Origin: Gemmatimonadota bacterium
GTDB lineage: Bacteria; JAAXHH01
Reading direction: 5' to 3'
Length of the DNA stretch: 52,831 nucleotides
Assembly: GCA_009837395.1 (NCBI GenBank)
Contig: VXTP01000016.1
Span: forward strand, 1 to 52,831
This document shows, piece after piece, positions 7,267 through 14,818 of this stretch. The notes under the pieces are model-generated. The model was not told the DNA's origin and made no database searches. It was given only the letters and a program-made list of their open reading frames with translations. The stretch's first letter is position 1. Every line of letters starts with the position of its first letter. Position numbers and translations under genes: made by a program.

Positions 7267-9442
7267 GGCCGTCGAAGGCCTCCACGATTTTCCTGACGGC
7301 CGGATCTTTCGCGGCGCCCGCGCGGGTGTTTGCCGCCTGGCCGCCTGTTTTGCCGACCGTAGTGGTATCCTGTGCTTCGCTGACGATTTCTTCGGCCGAG
7401 CCGGGATATTCGTCCAGACCGGCCCCTGCGATATCCGCCCGGTTGCCGTCGGTCATCTCCGCTTCGGCGCCATCCGCCCGGTTGCCACCGGCCATCTCCG
7501 CTCCGGCGTCATCGGTTTTGCTGCTGCCGCCGGCAATCCTGGTATCGGCGTCATCGGTTTTGCTGCTGCCGCCGGTCTTTCCCGCTCCGGCGTCATTGGT
7601 TTTCTGTGCGTTGACCTCCTCCGCCGAGTTTTCGCTGCTACTGGTCATTTCTGCGCCGAAGTCTTCGGTTTTCGGTGTGTCGATCTCGCATTCGATCCGG
7701 ACCGGCATGCCCAGTACCCTGGAGCATTCCTTCTGTATCAGCGATTTGTTTTCACGTTTTTCAATCTGCTGCATATGAAACACATGGCCGGCCTCGAACC
7801 TGAGGGTAATCCTGCTGGGACCTTCCGGACCGGCGTCATCCGGAGGCGAGCAGGCCGAAAGCACGGCTTCTGCCAACAGGATACCCAGGCCGTTCCTTTG
7901 CCGTGTGATCTCATCCACGATGGCGGGCCATCGGCTGCGGGCCGTCTGGAGATCCAGTTTCGACGAAACCGGGGCGCCCGTCGATGATTCGGAGGATGCA
8001 GTAGAAGCCGGGGCGCCCGCCGATGACTCGGAGGATGCTGCCGATGACTCGGTGGACTCTGCCGTTGACTCGGAGGACTCTGGCGTTGATTCGCTGGATG
8101 TCGCGGGGCTTCGGCCCTCACCATCTGCTGGGGCGGGTCCCGATGGGGCTGCCACCGCTGGGGCAGGCGAAGGCACAGGTGCGGAGCCAGACGATGGATC
8201 GGCATGCTGAGCGGACGGGGATTCGGAATCCCCTGTGCTGGAATCCTCTGTGCTGGAATCCTCTGTGCGAGGACCTTCACCCCCTTCTCCCGTTTCCACT
8301 CGGCTTGCCATTTCGGACAACCGGGCCATGACGTCCGTCAGTTGAACTGATCGGGCCATGCGTATCATGCGGACGACGCCCGTCTCGAGCTGCACCCGGG
8401 GAAGCGCGCTGGTCTTTACCGACTGTTCCATCTGCGTGGCCAGCTGGGAAAGCCGGAGCAGGTCTTCCGTCTCGAATCTTCCGGCCTGTTCCCGGTAGCG
8501 GTCCAACGCGAGGGCGGCATCGCCGATCAGCACTTCCGCTTCGGGTGCCGCCTTGACGACGAGCAGGTTGCGCAGGTGTTCGAGGATGCCAAGGACAATC
8601 TCTTCGAGATCGTGGCCCTGGCCGAAGATCCGGTCGACCAGGTCCAGCCCTTTGGGCACGTCCTGCTCCGCCACGATGTCCAGCAATTCGAAATAGACGT
8701 CCTGGTCCACGATACCCAGGACCTCCGCCGCCTCGCGTGCGGTCAGCGCGGTGCCGCCGAAGGCGACGACCTGGTCCAGCAAGCTTTCGGCGTCCCGCAT
8801 GCTGCCGTCCACCCGGCGCGCAATGAGGGCGAGGGCCTCACGCTGGACATCGTATCCGCTCTTCTCGCTGATCATGGCCAGGTGATCCACGATGGTGGGA
8901 CCCGATATGCGCCGGAAGTCAAAGCGCTGGCACCGGGAGAGCACGGTGGGGATCACTTTCCGGGGGTCCGTCGTCGCGAAGATGAAGTACACGTGGGCAG
9001 GCGGCTCTTCGAGCGTCTTCAACAGGGCGTTGAAGGCCTCCTTGGTCAGCATGTGCACTTCGTCGATGATGTAGATCTTGTGCTTGCCCTGGCTGGGCGT
9101 GTACTTGACGCTCTCGAGCAGATGCGTCCGGACCTGTTCGACCCGGTTGTTGGACGCGCCGTCGATCTCCAGCACGTCGACGCTGCGTCCTTCCGAGATT
9201 TCCCGGCAGAATGTGCAGGCGTTGCAGGGCGTCACCGTGGGGCCGTCGACGCAGTTCAGGGCCTTGGCCAGGATGCGGGCCGTGGTCGTCTTGCCCACGC
9301 CGCGGGGTCCGGCGAAGAGGTAGGCATGGGCGATCTGGCCCGCCTGTATGGCGTTTTTCAGCGTGGTGGTGACGTGTTCCTGCCCGATCACGCCGTCGAA
9401 TTCCTGGGGGCGCCATTTTCGGGCGGTGACTTCGTAGGCCAA
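7250..9442 (-). CDS. dnaX: DNA polymerase III subunit gamma/tau
   Basis: 730 residues from a TTG at 9442, chosen because GGAGG sits eight bases before it and AYEVTARKWRPQ is the family N-terminus; an ATG at 9457 would place that Shine-Dalgarno inside the gene. It is the AAA+ clamp-loader ATPase: Walker A GPRGVGKTT (about residue 45), a four-cysteine zinc module, DEVHML Walker B, LSRCQRF sensor region, then the collar domain. Residues about 385-500 are a Ser/Glu/Ala/Pro linker made of small repeats, and the C-terminal part has 13-14-residue repeats (GNRAD, SSKTDDA). I saw no A-rich slippery heptamer for a gamma/tau frameshift. SRP RNA lies upstream, ybaB and recR downstream. Confidence 0.95.
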   Translation of the reverse strand: MAYEVTARKWRPQEFDGVIGQEHVTTTLKNAIQAGQIAHAYLFAGPRGVGKTTTARILAKALNCVDGPTVTPCNACTFCREISEGRSVDVLEIDGASNNRVEQVRTHLLESVKYTPSQGKHKIYIIDEVHMLTKEAFNALLKTLEEPPAHVYFIFATTDPRKVIPTVLSRCQRFDFRRISGPTIVDHLAMISEKSGYDVQREALALIARRVDGSMRDAESLLDQVVAFGGTALTAREAAEVLGIVDQDVYFELLDIVAEQDVPKGLDLVDRIFGQGHDLEEIVLGILEHLRNLLVVKAAPEAEVLIGDAALALDRYREQAGRFETEDLLRLSQLATQMEQSVKTSALPRVQLETGVVRMIRMARSVQLTDVMARLSEMASRVETGEGGEGPRTEDSSTEDSSTGDSESPSAQHADPSSGSAPVPSPAPAVAAPSGPAPADGEGRSPATSSESTPESSESTAESTESSAASSESSAGAPASTASSESSTGAPVSSKLDLQTARSRWPAIVDEITRQRNGLGILLAEAVLSACSPPDDAGPEGPSRITLRFEAGHVFHMQQIEKRENKSLIQKECSRVLGMPVRIECEIDTPKTEDFGAEMTSSSENSAEEVNAQKTNDAGAGKTGGSSKTDDADTRIAGGSSKTDDAGAEMAGGNRADGAEAEMTDGNRADIAGAGLDEYPGSAEEIVSEAQDTTTVGKTGGQAANTRAGAAKDPAVRKIVEAFDGQIMTD
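7430..7600. repeat. 39-42-bp in-frame tandem repeats in the dnaX 3' part
   Basis: GGCGTCATCGGTTTTGCTGC recurs at 7505 and 7547, with a partial copy at 7589 (42-bp period), and ATCCGCCCGGTTGCC recurs at about 7433 and 7472 (39 bp). Both periods are multiples of three and encode repeated GNRAD / SSKTDDA peptides near the tau C-terminus. Confidence 0.8.
8233..8270. repeat. 15-bp in-frame repeat in the dnaX linker
   Basis: CTGTGCTGGAATCCT occurs twice in tandem with a third partial copy, encoding the TEDSS repeats of the tau linker on the minus strand. Similar weaker Asp/Ser/Glu codon repeats extend over about 7980-8100. Confidence 0.85.
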
Positions 9443-9569
9443 TGCCCAACCCTCCATGCCTGGGTTACTCGGAACAAGAGGCAGGCGGAACGAAGGGGAA
9501 AATGTAAAGCGGTCGTGCACCCACCCTCGAATCTACTCGTATCGAGGCATCCGTGCCGCCGGCTCCGGC

Positions 9570-9660
9570 CAGGCGCTCCCGCGGCACACGCTTCAGGCGC
9601 TTACCGCTGCTACCTTCCGGTCCTGACGGGGTTGGGCGTTGTCACGTTGCGCGGGACCTG
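9570..9660 (-). ncRNA. ffs: Signal recognition particle RNA, small bacterial (4.5S) type
   Basis: The minus strand carries the hallmark apical motif GTCAGGACCGGAAGGTAGCA followed by GCGG, close to the universal SRP core (GGTCCGGAAGGAAGCAGC). Flanking sequences pair: TCCCGCG near 9656 with CGCGGGA near 9577, giving a hairpin of about 90 nt. It recruits Ffh and the ribosome for co-translational membrane targeting. Its place immediately upstream of dnaX is common in bacteria. Ends are estimated from the helix, not mapped. Confidence 0.93.
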
Positions 9661-9864
9661 ACTTTCAATACCGGATGCAGCGCATACCGGCGACGCAAGT
9701 GCGATCCTCGGGATGGGAATTCGATCCCGCTGTAGCGGGTTGCGGGTTACAGGGCACCGCTAACTCCCCATCTAGCACGACCGTAATCGATCCAAGCCTG
9801 TAAAACGGGATGGCAGGACAACGGCTACCTCGTAAACTGGCTGCCTGTCGCCCGGCCTTCCGAG

Positions 9865-9937
9865 TGGAGCAGAGCGGAATCGAACCGCCGACCTCCAGAT
9901 TGCGATTCTGGCGCTCTCCCAACTGAGCTACTGCCCC
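9865..9937 (-). tRNA. tRNA-Ala(CGC)
   Basis: 73 nt. Acceptor GGGGCAG/CTGCTCC contains the G3-U70 wobble pair that is the alanine identity element. The anticodon stem CCAGA/TCTGG encloses ATCGCAA, giving anticodon CGC (codon GCG). The TTCGATT T-loop is intact. CCA is not encoded. Confidence 0.95.
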
Positions 9938-9947
9938 AAAACAATTA

Positions 9948-10033
9948 CGGAGAGGGTGGGATTCGAACCCACGGTCCACATGGTGAACACACGCTCTCCA
10001 GGCGTGCCGATTCGACCGCTCTCGCACCTCTCC
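9948..10033 (-). tRNA. tRNA-Ser(GGA)
   Basis: 86 nt with the long variable arm of serine tRNAs. Acceptor GGAGAGG/CCTCTCC, discriminator G73; anticodon loop CTGGAGA gives GGA (codons UCC/UCU). The T-loop TTCGAAT is intact. No encoded CCA. Confidence 0.95.
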
Positions 10034-10104
10034 CAGGTCTATGTCTGAAACCATTGCCGTGGCCGGTAGCCATCCTCCGGGATTCCGTTCAGCGGGCTGT
10101 GGAA

Positions 10105-10189
10105 CGGAGAGGGTGGGATTCGAACCCACGGTGCCCGAAGGCACAACGGTTTTCGAGACCGTCCGATTCAACCACTCTCGCACCTCTCC
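10105..10189 (-). tRNA. tRNA-Ser(CGA)
   Basis: 85 nt, class II. Acceptor and D-arm are nearly identical to the neighbouring tRNA-Ser(GGA). Anticodon loop CTCGAAA gives CGA (codon UCG); the variable arm GTGCCTTCGGGCAC is a clean hairpin. Its first 22 nt also encode the last codons and stop of tadA (10168-10189). Confidence 0.95.
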
Positions 10190-10683
10190 GGCAACCTCGG
10201 CTCGTCAGCTGTATCGCCCGCTCCCCTTTTTGCCCTGAAGAAGTCCTTCAGCAGTCTTGAACAGGTTTCCGCCAGCACACCTCGCGTTACTTCCACCCGG
10301 TGATTCAGCCGGATGTCCCGCACGATATCGCGCAGGGATCCGCAGGCCCCGGTCTTGGGATCGTCTGCCCCGTACACGAGGCTATCCAGCCGGGCCAGGA
10401 CGATCGCGCCCGCGCACATGGCGCAGGGTTCCAGCGTAACGTAAAGCGTGGCCCCGGCCAGCCGTTCATAACCCAGCGAAGCACTGGCCTCGCGGATCGC
10501 GAGGATCTCGGCATGGGCCGTGGGATCGCGCAAACGCTCCACGCGATTCTGGCCCCGGCCGACTACCACGCCATCGTGAACGATCACGGCCCCGACGGGC
10601 ACATCGCCGGCAGCTCCCGCCGACCGGGCTTCTTCCAGTGCCAGCCTGAGCCATTCTTCGTGTTCGCCGTCATTGCTTCTCAT
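10168..10683 (-). CDS. tadA: tRNA-specific adenosine-34 deaminase
   Basis: 171 residues from ATG 10683. TadA converts A34 to inosine in tRNA-Arg(ACG), letting it read CGU, CGC and CGA. The zinc deaminase motifs are present: HAEILAI (His ligand and catalytic Glu) and PCAMCAGAI (two Cys ligands). An open frame continues upstream into the tRNA-Arg gene, but MRSNDGEHEEWLRLALEEA is the natural N-terminus. Gene order is notable: its substrate tRNA-Arg(ACG) ends 21 bases upstream, and its stop codon lies inside the D-arm region of tRNA-Ser(CGA), so processing of that tRNA would cut the tadA message. Confidence 0.95.
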   Translation of the reverse strand: MRSNDGEHEEWLRLALEEARSAGAAGDVPVGAVIVHDGVVVGRGQNRVERLRDPTAHAEILAIREASASLGYERLAGATLYVTLEPCAMCAGAIVLARLDSLVYGADDPKTGACGSLRDIVRDIRLNHRVEVTRGVLAETCSRLLKDFFRAKRGAGDTADEPRLPERCESG

Positions 10684-10704
10684 GCTACCGCGTCCCACGA
10701 ATAA

Positions 10705-10778
10705 TACGCCCGGAGGGAGTCGAACCCCCAACCTCCTGATCCGTAGTCAGGTGCTCTATCCAATTGAGCTACAGGCGC
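10705..10778 (-). tRNA. tRNA-Arg(ACG)
   Basis: 74 nt. Acceptor GCGCCTG/CGGGCGT with G1-U72; anticodon loop CTACGGA gives ACG, the tRNA that needs A34-to-inosine editing. T-loop TTCGACT, discriminator A. No encoded CCA. It is the first RNA of the transcript that continues into tadA, and a plausible sigma-70 promoter lies 27-55 bases upstream. Confidence 0.95.
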
Positions 10779-10804
10779 TCAGGACCAGCATAACAGAGCA
10801 CCGC

Positions 10805-10833
10805 AAACTACAGAACAGGCCCGTCAAAGTCAA
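10805..10833 (-). promoter_or_regulatory. Putative sigma-70 promoter for tRNA-Arg-tadA
   Basis: Minus strand: TTGACT (10833-10828), 17-base spacer, TAGTTT (10810-10805). Predicted start near 10798, about 20 bases before the mature tRNA. It lies between the gamma-carbonic-anhydrase gene end and the tRNA. Confidence 0.55.
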
Positions 10834-10840
10834 GTGGATT

Positions 10841-10886
10841 CTGACGCCTGATACGGAGTCCGGAACGTCGAGAATCAGGCGGTCAG
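10841..10886 (-). terminator. Stem-loop at the end of the gamma-CA gene
   Basis: CTGACCGCCTGAT on the minus strand pairs with ATCAGGCGTCAG about 20 bases later, a 12-pair stem with one bulge, starting at the gene's TGA. There is no U-run after it, so it may be a factor-dependent or weak terminator, or a message-stabilising stem. Confidence 0.45.
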
Positions 10887-11455
10887 GAAGCGCCTTGAAC
10901 CCGCCGTTCGAGATAGATTCCGCGCCGTTCGACGTACCCCTCGGCGGTCCGGTGTATGCGTTCGATCTGCTCGTCCGTAACGGAACGTACGACGCGTCCG
11001 GGAACGCCCACGACCAGGGAACCCGGAGGCACTTCCATGTGCTCGAGCACCAGCGCACCGGCGCCGATAATGCTGTGCCTGCCGATCCGCGCGCCGCTGA
11101 GAATCACGGCGCCCATGGAGATCAGCACGTGGTCCTCCACCACCGCGCCGTGGACGATGGCGCGGTGCCCCACGGTGACGCCCGTGCCCAGTACGGTGGG
11201 CATGCCAGCGTCGATGTGCAGGACGCTGCCGTCCTGCACGTTGGTTCCCTCGCCGATGGTTACGGGCTCGTCGTCCGCCCGGATCACCACCTGGTACCAG
11301 ACGCTCGCGTCCTTCCCGATGTCCACCGCGCCGATCAGGTCGGCGCTTTCTGCCACAAAGGCGGACGGATGGATGACGGGAGTATGGTGTACGTACTGGT
11401 TGGAGGTCATGGAAAGCTCGAAATCGGTCGGCGGCGTGACCCGGCCGCGCGTCAA
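10883..11455 (-). CDS. Gamma-carbonic-anhydrase-like hexapeptide-repeat protein
   Basis: 190 residues, a left-handed beta-helix (hexapeptide repeats such as IGAVDIGKDASVWYQVVIRA). The three histidines of gamma-class carbonic anhydrases are in place: VLHIDAG, then VGHRAIVHGA. Some relatives hydrate CO2, others have no shown activity, so function is uncertain. The start is either TTG 11455, which overlaps the LarA-like stop (TTGA), or ATG 11410, which begins nearer the conserved core; neither has a strong Shine-Dalgarno. It ends in a stem-loop before tRNA-Arg. Confidence 0.85.
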   Translation of the reverse strand: MTRGRVTPPTDFELSMTSNQYVHHTPVIHPSAFVAESADLIGAVDIGKDASVWYQVVIRADDEPVTIGEGTNVQDGSVLHIDAGMPTVLGTGVTVGHRAIVHGAVVEDHVLISMGAVILSGARIGRHSIIGAGALVLEHMEVPPGSLVVGVPGRVVRSVTDEQIERIHRTAEGYVERRGIYLERRVQGAS

Positions 11456-12744
11456 CCCGCTGCGTCCTGTCCGGGCACCACCCGGGGAATGACGTAGGGC
11501 CCTCTCGGGACGACCGCGATGGTGGCGCCTGCGCCGTGGCGCTTCAGGGCCCGCTCGATGCCGGCTTCCACGGACGATACCGGCTCGACCAGGCAGTCCC
11601 GGACGTCGTCGTCATTCAGTCCGTCCGTGTAGAAGTAGATCTTGCCCTTCTTCAGCGCTTTGACCAGTTCCTCGATCTCCCACTGGTCGATGGTGAATAC
11701 GCCCGGTTGCTGGATCCAGTGGATGAAGGCGTCGATGTCCTTCGTCTTCCGGAGCAGGTCTTCGAACTCCGCGCTGCCGATCCCGTCGGCACATCCCGCG
11801 GCGATGACGATGGATCCGCCTTCCTTCAGGATGTCCAGCACCCCGACCATGCCCTTAACGGCCTGGTAGAAGGTGGTGTCCAGGGGATATCCGGCCGACG
11901 ATGTCACGACGATGTCCACCGGTTCCTCGACGGAGGCCACGACCATGCCGTCCACGTGGCGGACGCCGTGCCGGTGCGCCCGGTCGAGCTCGCCGGCGAA
12001 GACTCCGGTGACGCGGCGGTCCTCGTCCATGGCCACGTTGAGGATGAAATCGACCCCGGCCCGACGGGCGATTTCCAGCGCGGCCTCGTGGAGCGGGTTG
12101 CCGTCGAGCACGCCCGTCGTGGCGTTGGGATGCTCCAGGATACCGGGTCCGTGTAGATGCTCTATCGTCTCCACGCCCACGAGTCCGGGCGCGACCAGCT
12201 TGCGTCCGCCCGAGTACCCGGCCATGAAGTGCGCCTCGATCAGCCCGGTCAGCACCTTGAGATCGCTCTCCACGTACCTGCGGTCCACGCGGATCGGGAT
12301 CCCCGTGCTGGTGGCGCCCAGGTCGGCCTGTTCGTTACCGTTGCGGGCGAAGTGGTTGACGACCGGATACCGGTCCACCACGTTGTCGGTCAGGGTCTCG
12401 CGGAGCTGTTCCTCGTCCATGGGGGCGTGCAGGCCCGTGGCGACCAGAAGAGTGATGTCCGCCGGCCTGATCCCGCTTCGCTCCAGGCATTCAAGAAGCG
12501 GCGGCAGGATGATGTCGTGGGGGACGGGCCGGGTGATGTCGGAAACGACCACGCATGCGTTGCGGCGGCCCCGGGCGATTTCCGCGAGAGGCGGACCGGC
12601 CACGGGACGTTGCAGGGCCTCCCGGGTCGCGGCCACGGGGTCATCCAGCGGCGGCGTTTCCCGCATGTTGAGGACGGCGGCCAGGTTTTCGTCCGGGACG
12701 CTAACTTCGAGGCCGGATTTATGATAGTCGAGGGTGATGTTCAC
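11452..12744 (-). CDS. LarA-like nickel-pincer racemase/epimerase (DUF2088)
   Basis: 430 residues. Characterised LarA interconverts L- and D-lactate with a nickel-pincer cofactor covalently bound to a lysine; many homologues act on other 2-hydroxyacids. Recognisable motifs: VVSDITRPVPHDIILPPLL, LVATGLHAPM, EAHFMAGYSGGRKLVAPG (the cofactor lysine and an active-site histidine), DGNPLHEAALEIA. LarB, LarC and LarE, which make the cofactor, are not in this window. The neighbours (sugar-acid enzymes, sugar kinase) suggest a sugar-acid substrate rather than lactate; this is inference. Confidence 0.85.
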   Translation of the reverse strand: MNITLDYHKSGLEVSVPDENLAAVLNMRETPPLDDPVAATREALQRPVAGPPLAEIARGRRNACVVVSDITRPVPHDIILPPLLECLERSGIRPADITLLVATGLHAPMDEEQLRETLTDNVVDRYPVVNHFARNGNEQADLGATSTGIPIRVDRRYVESDLKVLTGLIEAHFMAGYSGGRKLVAPGLVGVETIEHLHGPGILEHPNATTGVLDGNPLHEAALEIARRAGVDFILNVAMDEDRRVTGVFAGELDRAHRHGVRHVDGMVVASVEEPVDIVVTSSAGYPLDTTFYQAVKGMVGVLDILKEGGSIVIAAGCADGIGSAEFEDLLRKTKDIDAFIHWIQQPGVFTIDQWEIEELVKALKKGKIYFYTDGLNDDDVRDCLVEPVSSVEAGIERALKRHGAGATIAVVPRGPYVIPRVVPGQDAAG

Positions 12745-12753
12745 GGCGGCTCC

Positions 12754-13737
12754 CTACGGATCTTCCTGCTCGATTTCAAGCCCGGGTCCCGGTGAAGGCT
12801 CGAGTATGCCCGCGGCGCCGGCATCCATCATGACCCGCGCCAGTTCGCCGGGGGTGTCGTGAAGCGCCACGATGGCGCCGCTGCTGCCCGCCAGCTTGGC
12901 GCCGGACGCGCCTGCCCGCCGGGCAAGTTCGATGAACCGGTCGTCCTCGGGATTGGATCCGCCGAGTGACTGCGTCAGCGCCTGGTTCTCGTTCATCAGT
13001 TCCCCCAGCGTGTCGAGCCGGTTGTCGAGGATCGCTTTCTTGCCTTCCCGGGCCAGGGCCGCGATGGCGTCGTATGCTTCGACCACTTCGGTTTCTCCGA
13101 CAAGCCAGCGTTCCCGCAAGGGGGTGTGCACGCCTCCCGAGACGCGCTGGCCTCCCGTGATGACCACGACAAGCGGCAGGGCCGGATCGGAAGCCATCGG
13201 TTCCATGGTGGCGAAGGGATCGGTTCCGTATTCCAGGTGGAATTCCTTTCCCCTGAAATCCATGTAATGAAGCCCGCCGAAGGTGCACATGTAGGCGTCC
13301 TGGTACCCGCAGAAAGTAAGGTTCTGGTACTCGATCCTGCGGACGAGTTCCGCCTGGTGGTACGGACTGTGGCGGATACCTCGGAAGGCGAGCAGGCCGG
13401 CGACCATCGATACGAGCAGCGCGGTCGATCCCGACAGGCCCGCGCGAAAGGGTATATCGGTCGACCACGATATCCTGGCGAGCAAGTCCGCGGATTCGGT
13501 TCCGGACAATGCGACCCGGGCGATATCGAATATGTCCTCACGTGGGGCCAGGCCGTCGGGCGACGTGATGACGCGCTGCTCGGTACCGGCGTCCAGGACC
13601 AGGCGGTCCGCCGGCTGGATCCTGACCCGTGCCCGCTCCTTCGTCGAGCACGAGACCACGCTCCCGCCGTACATGTCGGTTGGATTGCCCACGATGCCCA
13701 CGCGGCCGGGGGCGGATGCGGTTACGGTCCCGTTCAT
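12754..13737 (-). CDS. GHMP kinase, glucuronokinase-like
   Basis: 327 residues from ATG 13737. GHMP kinases phosphorylate small metabolites. Motif 1 is APGRVGIVGNPTDMYGG; motif 2 is PFRAGLSGSTALLVSM, the glycine/serine-rich ATP loop; the C-terminal motif is GASGAKLAGSSGAIVAL. The spacing of GNPTDMYGG, FGGLHYMDF and VHTPLRERWL resembles plant glucuronokinase, which makes glucuronate 1-phosphate. A nucleotidyltransferase lies directly upstream, as expected for a kinase/pyrophosphorylase salvage pair. The open frame upstream of 13737 is formed by an 18-bp repeat and is probably not translated. Confidence 0.8.
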   Translation of the reverse strand: MNGTVTASAPGRVGIVGNPTDMYGGSVVSCSTKERARVRIQPADRLVLDAGTEQRVITSPDGLAPREDIFDIARVALSGTESADLLARISWSTDIPFRAGLSGSTALLVSMVAGLLAFRGIRHSPYHQAELVRRIEYQNLTFCGYQDAYMCTFGGLHYMDFRGKEFHLEYGTDPFATMEPMASDPALPLVVVITGGQRVSGGVHTPLRERWLVGETEVVEAYDAIAALAREGKKAILDNRLDTLGELMNENQALTQSLGGSNPEDDRFIELARRAGASGAKLAGSSGAIVALHDTPGELARVMMDAGAAGILEPSPGPGLEIEQEDP

Positions 13738-13783
13738 TGGTATACCACTTGGCGCGTACCTCGCAGACCACGCAACCCATGCA

Positions 13784-13855
13784 GCCCGTGCGGACTGGGT
13801 GGCCCGTGCGGACTGGGCGGCCCGTGCGGACTGGGCGGCCCGTGCGGACCACCTG
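13784..13855. repeat. 18-bp tandem repeat in the GHMP-kinase leader
   Basis: Three exact or near-exact copies of GCCCGTGCGGACTGGGCG at 13784, 13802 and 13820 plus a partial fourth at 13838. They lie in the 160-base gap between the nucleotidyltransferase stop and the kinase ATG, upstream of the kinase start on the minus strand. Confidence 0.9.
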
Positions 13856-13897
13856 ATCGACAATGGCGCCGGATCTTGGGAGGTATGGACGCGGTAA

Positions 13898-14818
13898 TCA
13901 TGATTCGTTCATCCGCCCTCGGAGAAGATCGCGGAAAGCCGGTCCGTCGACCTCGTCCTCTACGGCGTAATCGGCGAAGGCTTCCCAGTAGGTCAACGGC
14001 GTGCCGATGTCGTAGCGCCGGTCGGCGGATACAAGGGGTACGCACCAGACCTCGCCGCCTGGACGGCCCCGGACTCCCGGACCGCGCGCGCCGGCAACGC
14101 CGTCCTGATCGCCCGCCCCAAGCAGGCCCCGAATGGCGTCGGCGAGCCACAGTTCGCCGTTCCTGCCACGCGGCGTCGCCTCGAGCGCGGGGAAGATGCC
14201 GGGGCCGCATATGTATCGGGCCGATACGGCGTAACGGCTGGGTGCGCTTTCCGCGGGCGGTTTTTCCACGATATCGTCGATGGGGAAGGCCGCGCCCGAT
14301 TCGTACCTGGGCTTTACGATGCCGTACCGCGACACCTTGTCTTCGGGCACGTGCTCCACTGCGATGGTGCACGCGGAGTTTTCTCTCGCGTGGGTCGCTA
14401 TCATGCGATTCAGGACGTTGTCTTTTCCCGTAGACCTGATGACGGCGTCGCCCCAGGCCACGACGAAGGCGTCCGATCCCGCGAAGGCCTTTCCCAGGCG
14501 CACGGCGTCGCCGTTTCCCCCCGGAATCTCCTGTCGGACAAACGAATAGTCCAGTGCGGGCGGCCCATCGGACGTTCCGCCGGGCGTGATTGCCGCCCCA
14601 TCGGACGTTCCGCCGGACACGAAGTATTCCTCGATCGCCTTTTTGCGGCTGGAGGTCACGAAGAGGATGCGCTCGATCCCCGCGGCTGCCAGTTCATCCA
14701 CGACGTGGTGAATGGCCGGTTTGCGCCCGAGGGGCAGCATTTCCTTGGGGACGGACCGTGTGAGCGGCAGCATCCGCGTGCCCAGGCCCGCGACGGGCAC
14801 GACGGCCTTGCGGATCAT
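13898..14818 (-). CDS. GalU-type nucleotidyltransferase (UTP-sugar-1-phosphate)
   Basis: 306 residues. The start ATG at 14818 overlaps the aldolase stop (ATGA). The N-terminus RKAVVPVAGLGTRMLPLTRS followed by VPKEMLPLGRKP is the G-x-G-T-R and P-K-E-M-L-P nucleotide-binding signature of UTP-glucose-1-phosphate uridylyltransferases; AWGDAV is the metal-binding region and VEKP follows. Two small insertions, with repeated SGGTSDG/PGGTSDG near residue 90, come from a local DNA duplication. Given the adjacent glucuronokinase-like gene, the substrate may be a uronic acid 1-phosphate rather than glucose 1-phosphate. Confidence 0.85.
   Translation of the reverse strand: MIRKAVVPVAGLGTRMLPLTRSVPKEMLPLGRKPAIHHVVDELAAAGIERILFVTSSRKKAIEEYFVSGGTSDGAAITPGGTSDGPPALDYSFVRQEIPGGNGDAVRLGKAFAGSDAFVVAWGDAVIRSTGKDNVLNRMIATHARENSACTIAVEHVPEDKVSRYGIVKPRYESGAAFPIDDIVEKPPAESAPSRYAVSARYICGPGIFPALEATPRGRNGELWLADAIRGLLGAGDQDGVAGARGPGVRGRPGGEVWCVPLVSADRRYDIGTPLTYWEAFADYAVEDEVDGPAFRDLLRGRMNES
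14564..14616. repeat. 33-bp-spaced duplication in the nucleotidyltransferase gene
   Basis: CCCATCGGACGTTCCGCCGG occurs at 14564 and again at 14597, in frame, producing the repeated GGTSDG peptide. Confidence 0.85.

Noticed and set aside
7250-9442. Programmed frameshift giving a short gamma form of DnaX
   Set aside because: No A-rich slippery heptamer was seen at the start of the linker; the frame encodes only the long form.
13738-13863. N-terminal extension of the GHMP kinase through the 18-bp repeat
   Set aside because: Repeats of Ser-Ala-Arg-Ala type precede the normal N-terminus MNGTVTASAPGR; more likely an untranslated leader, though not excluded.
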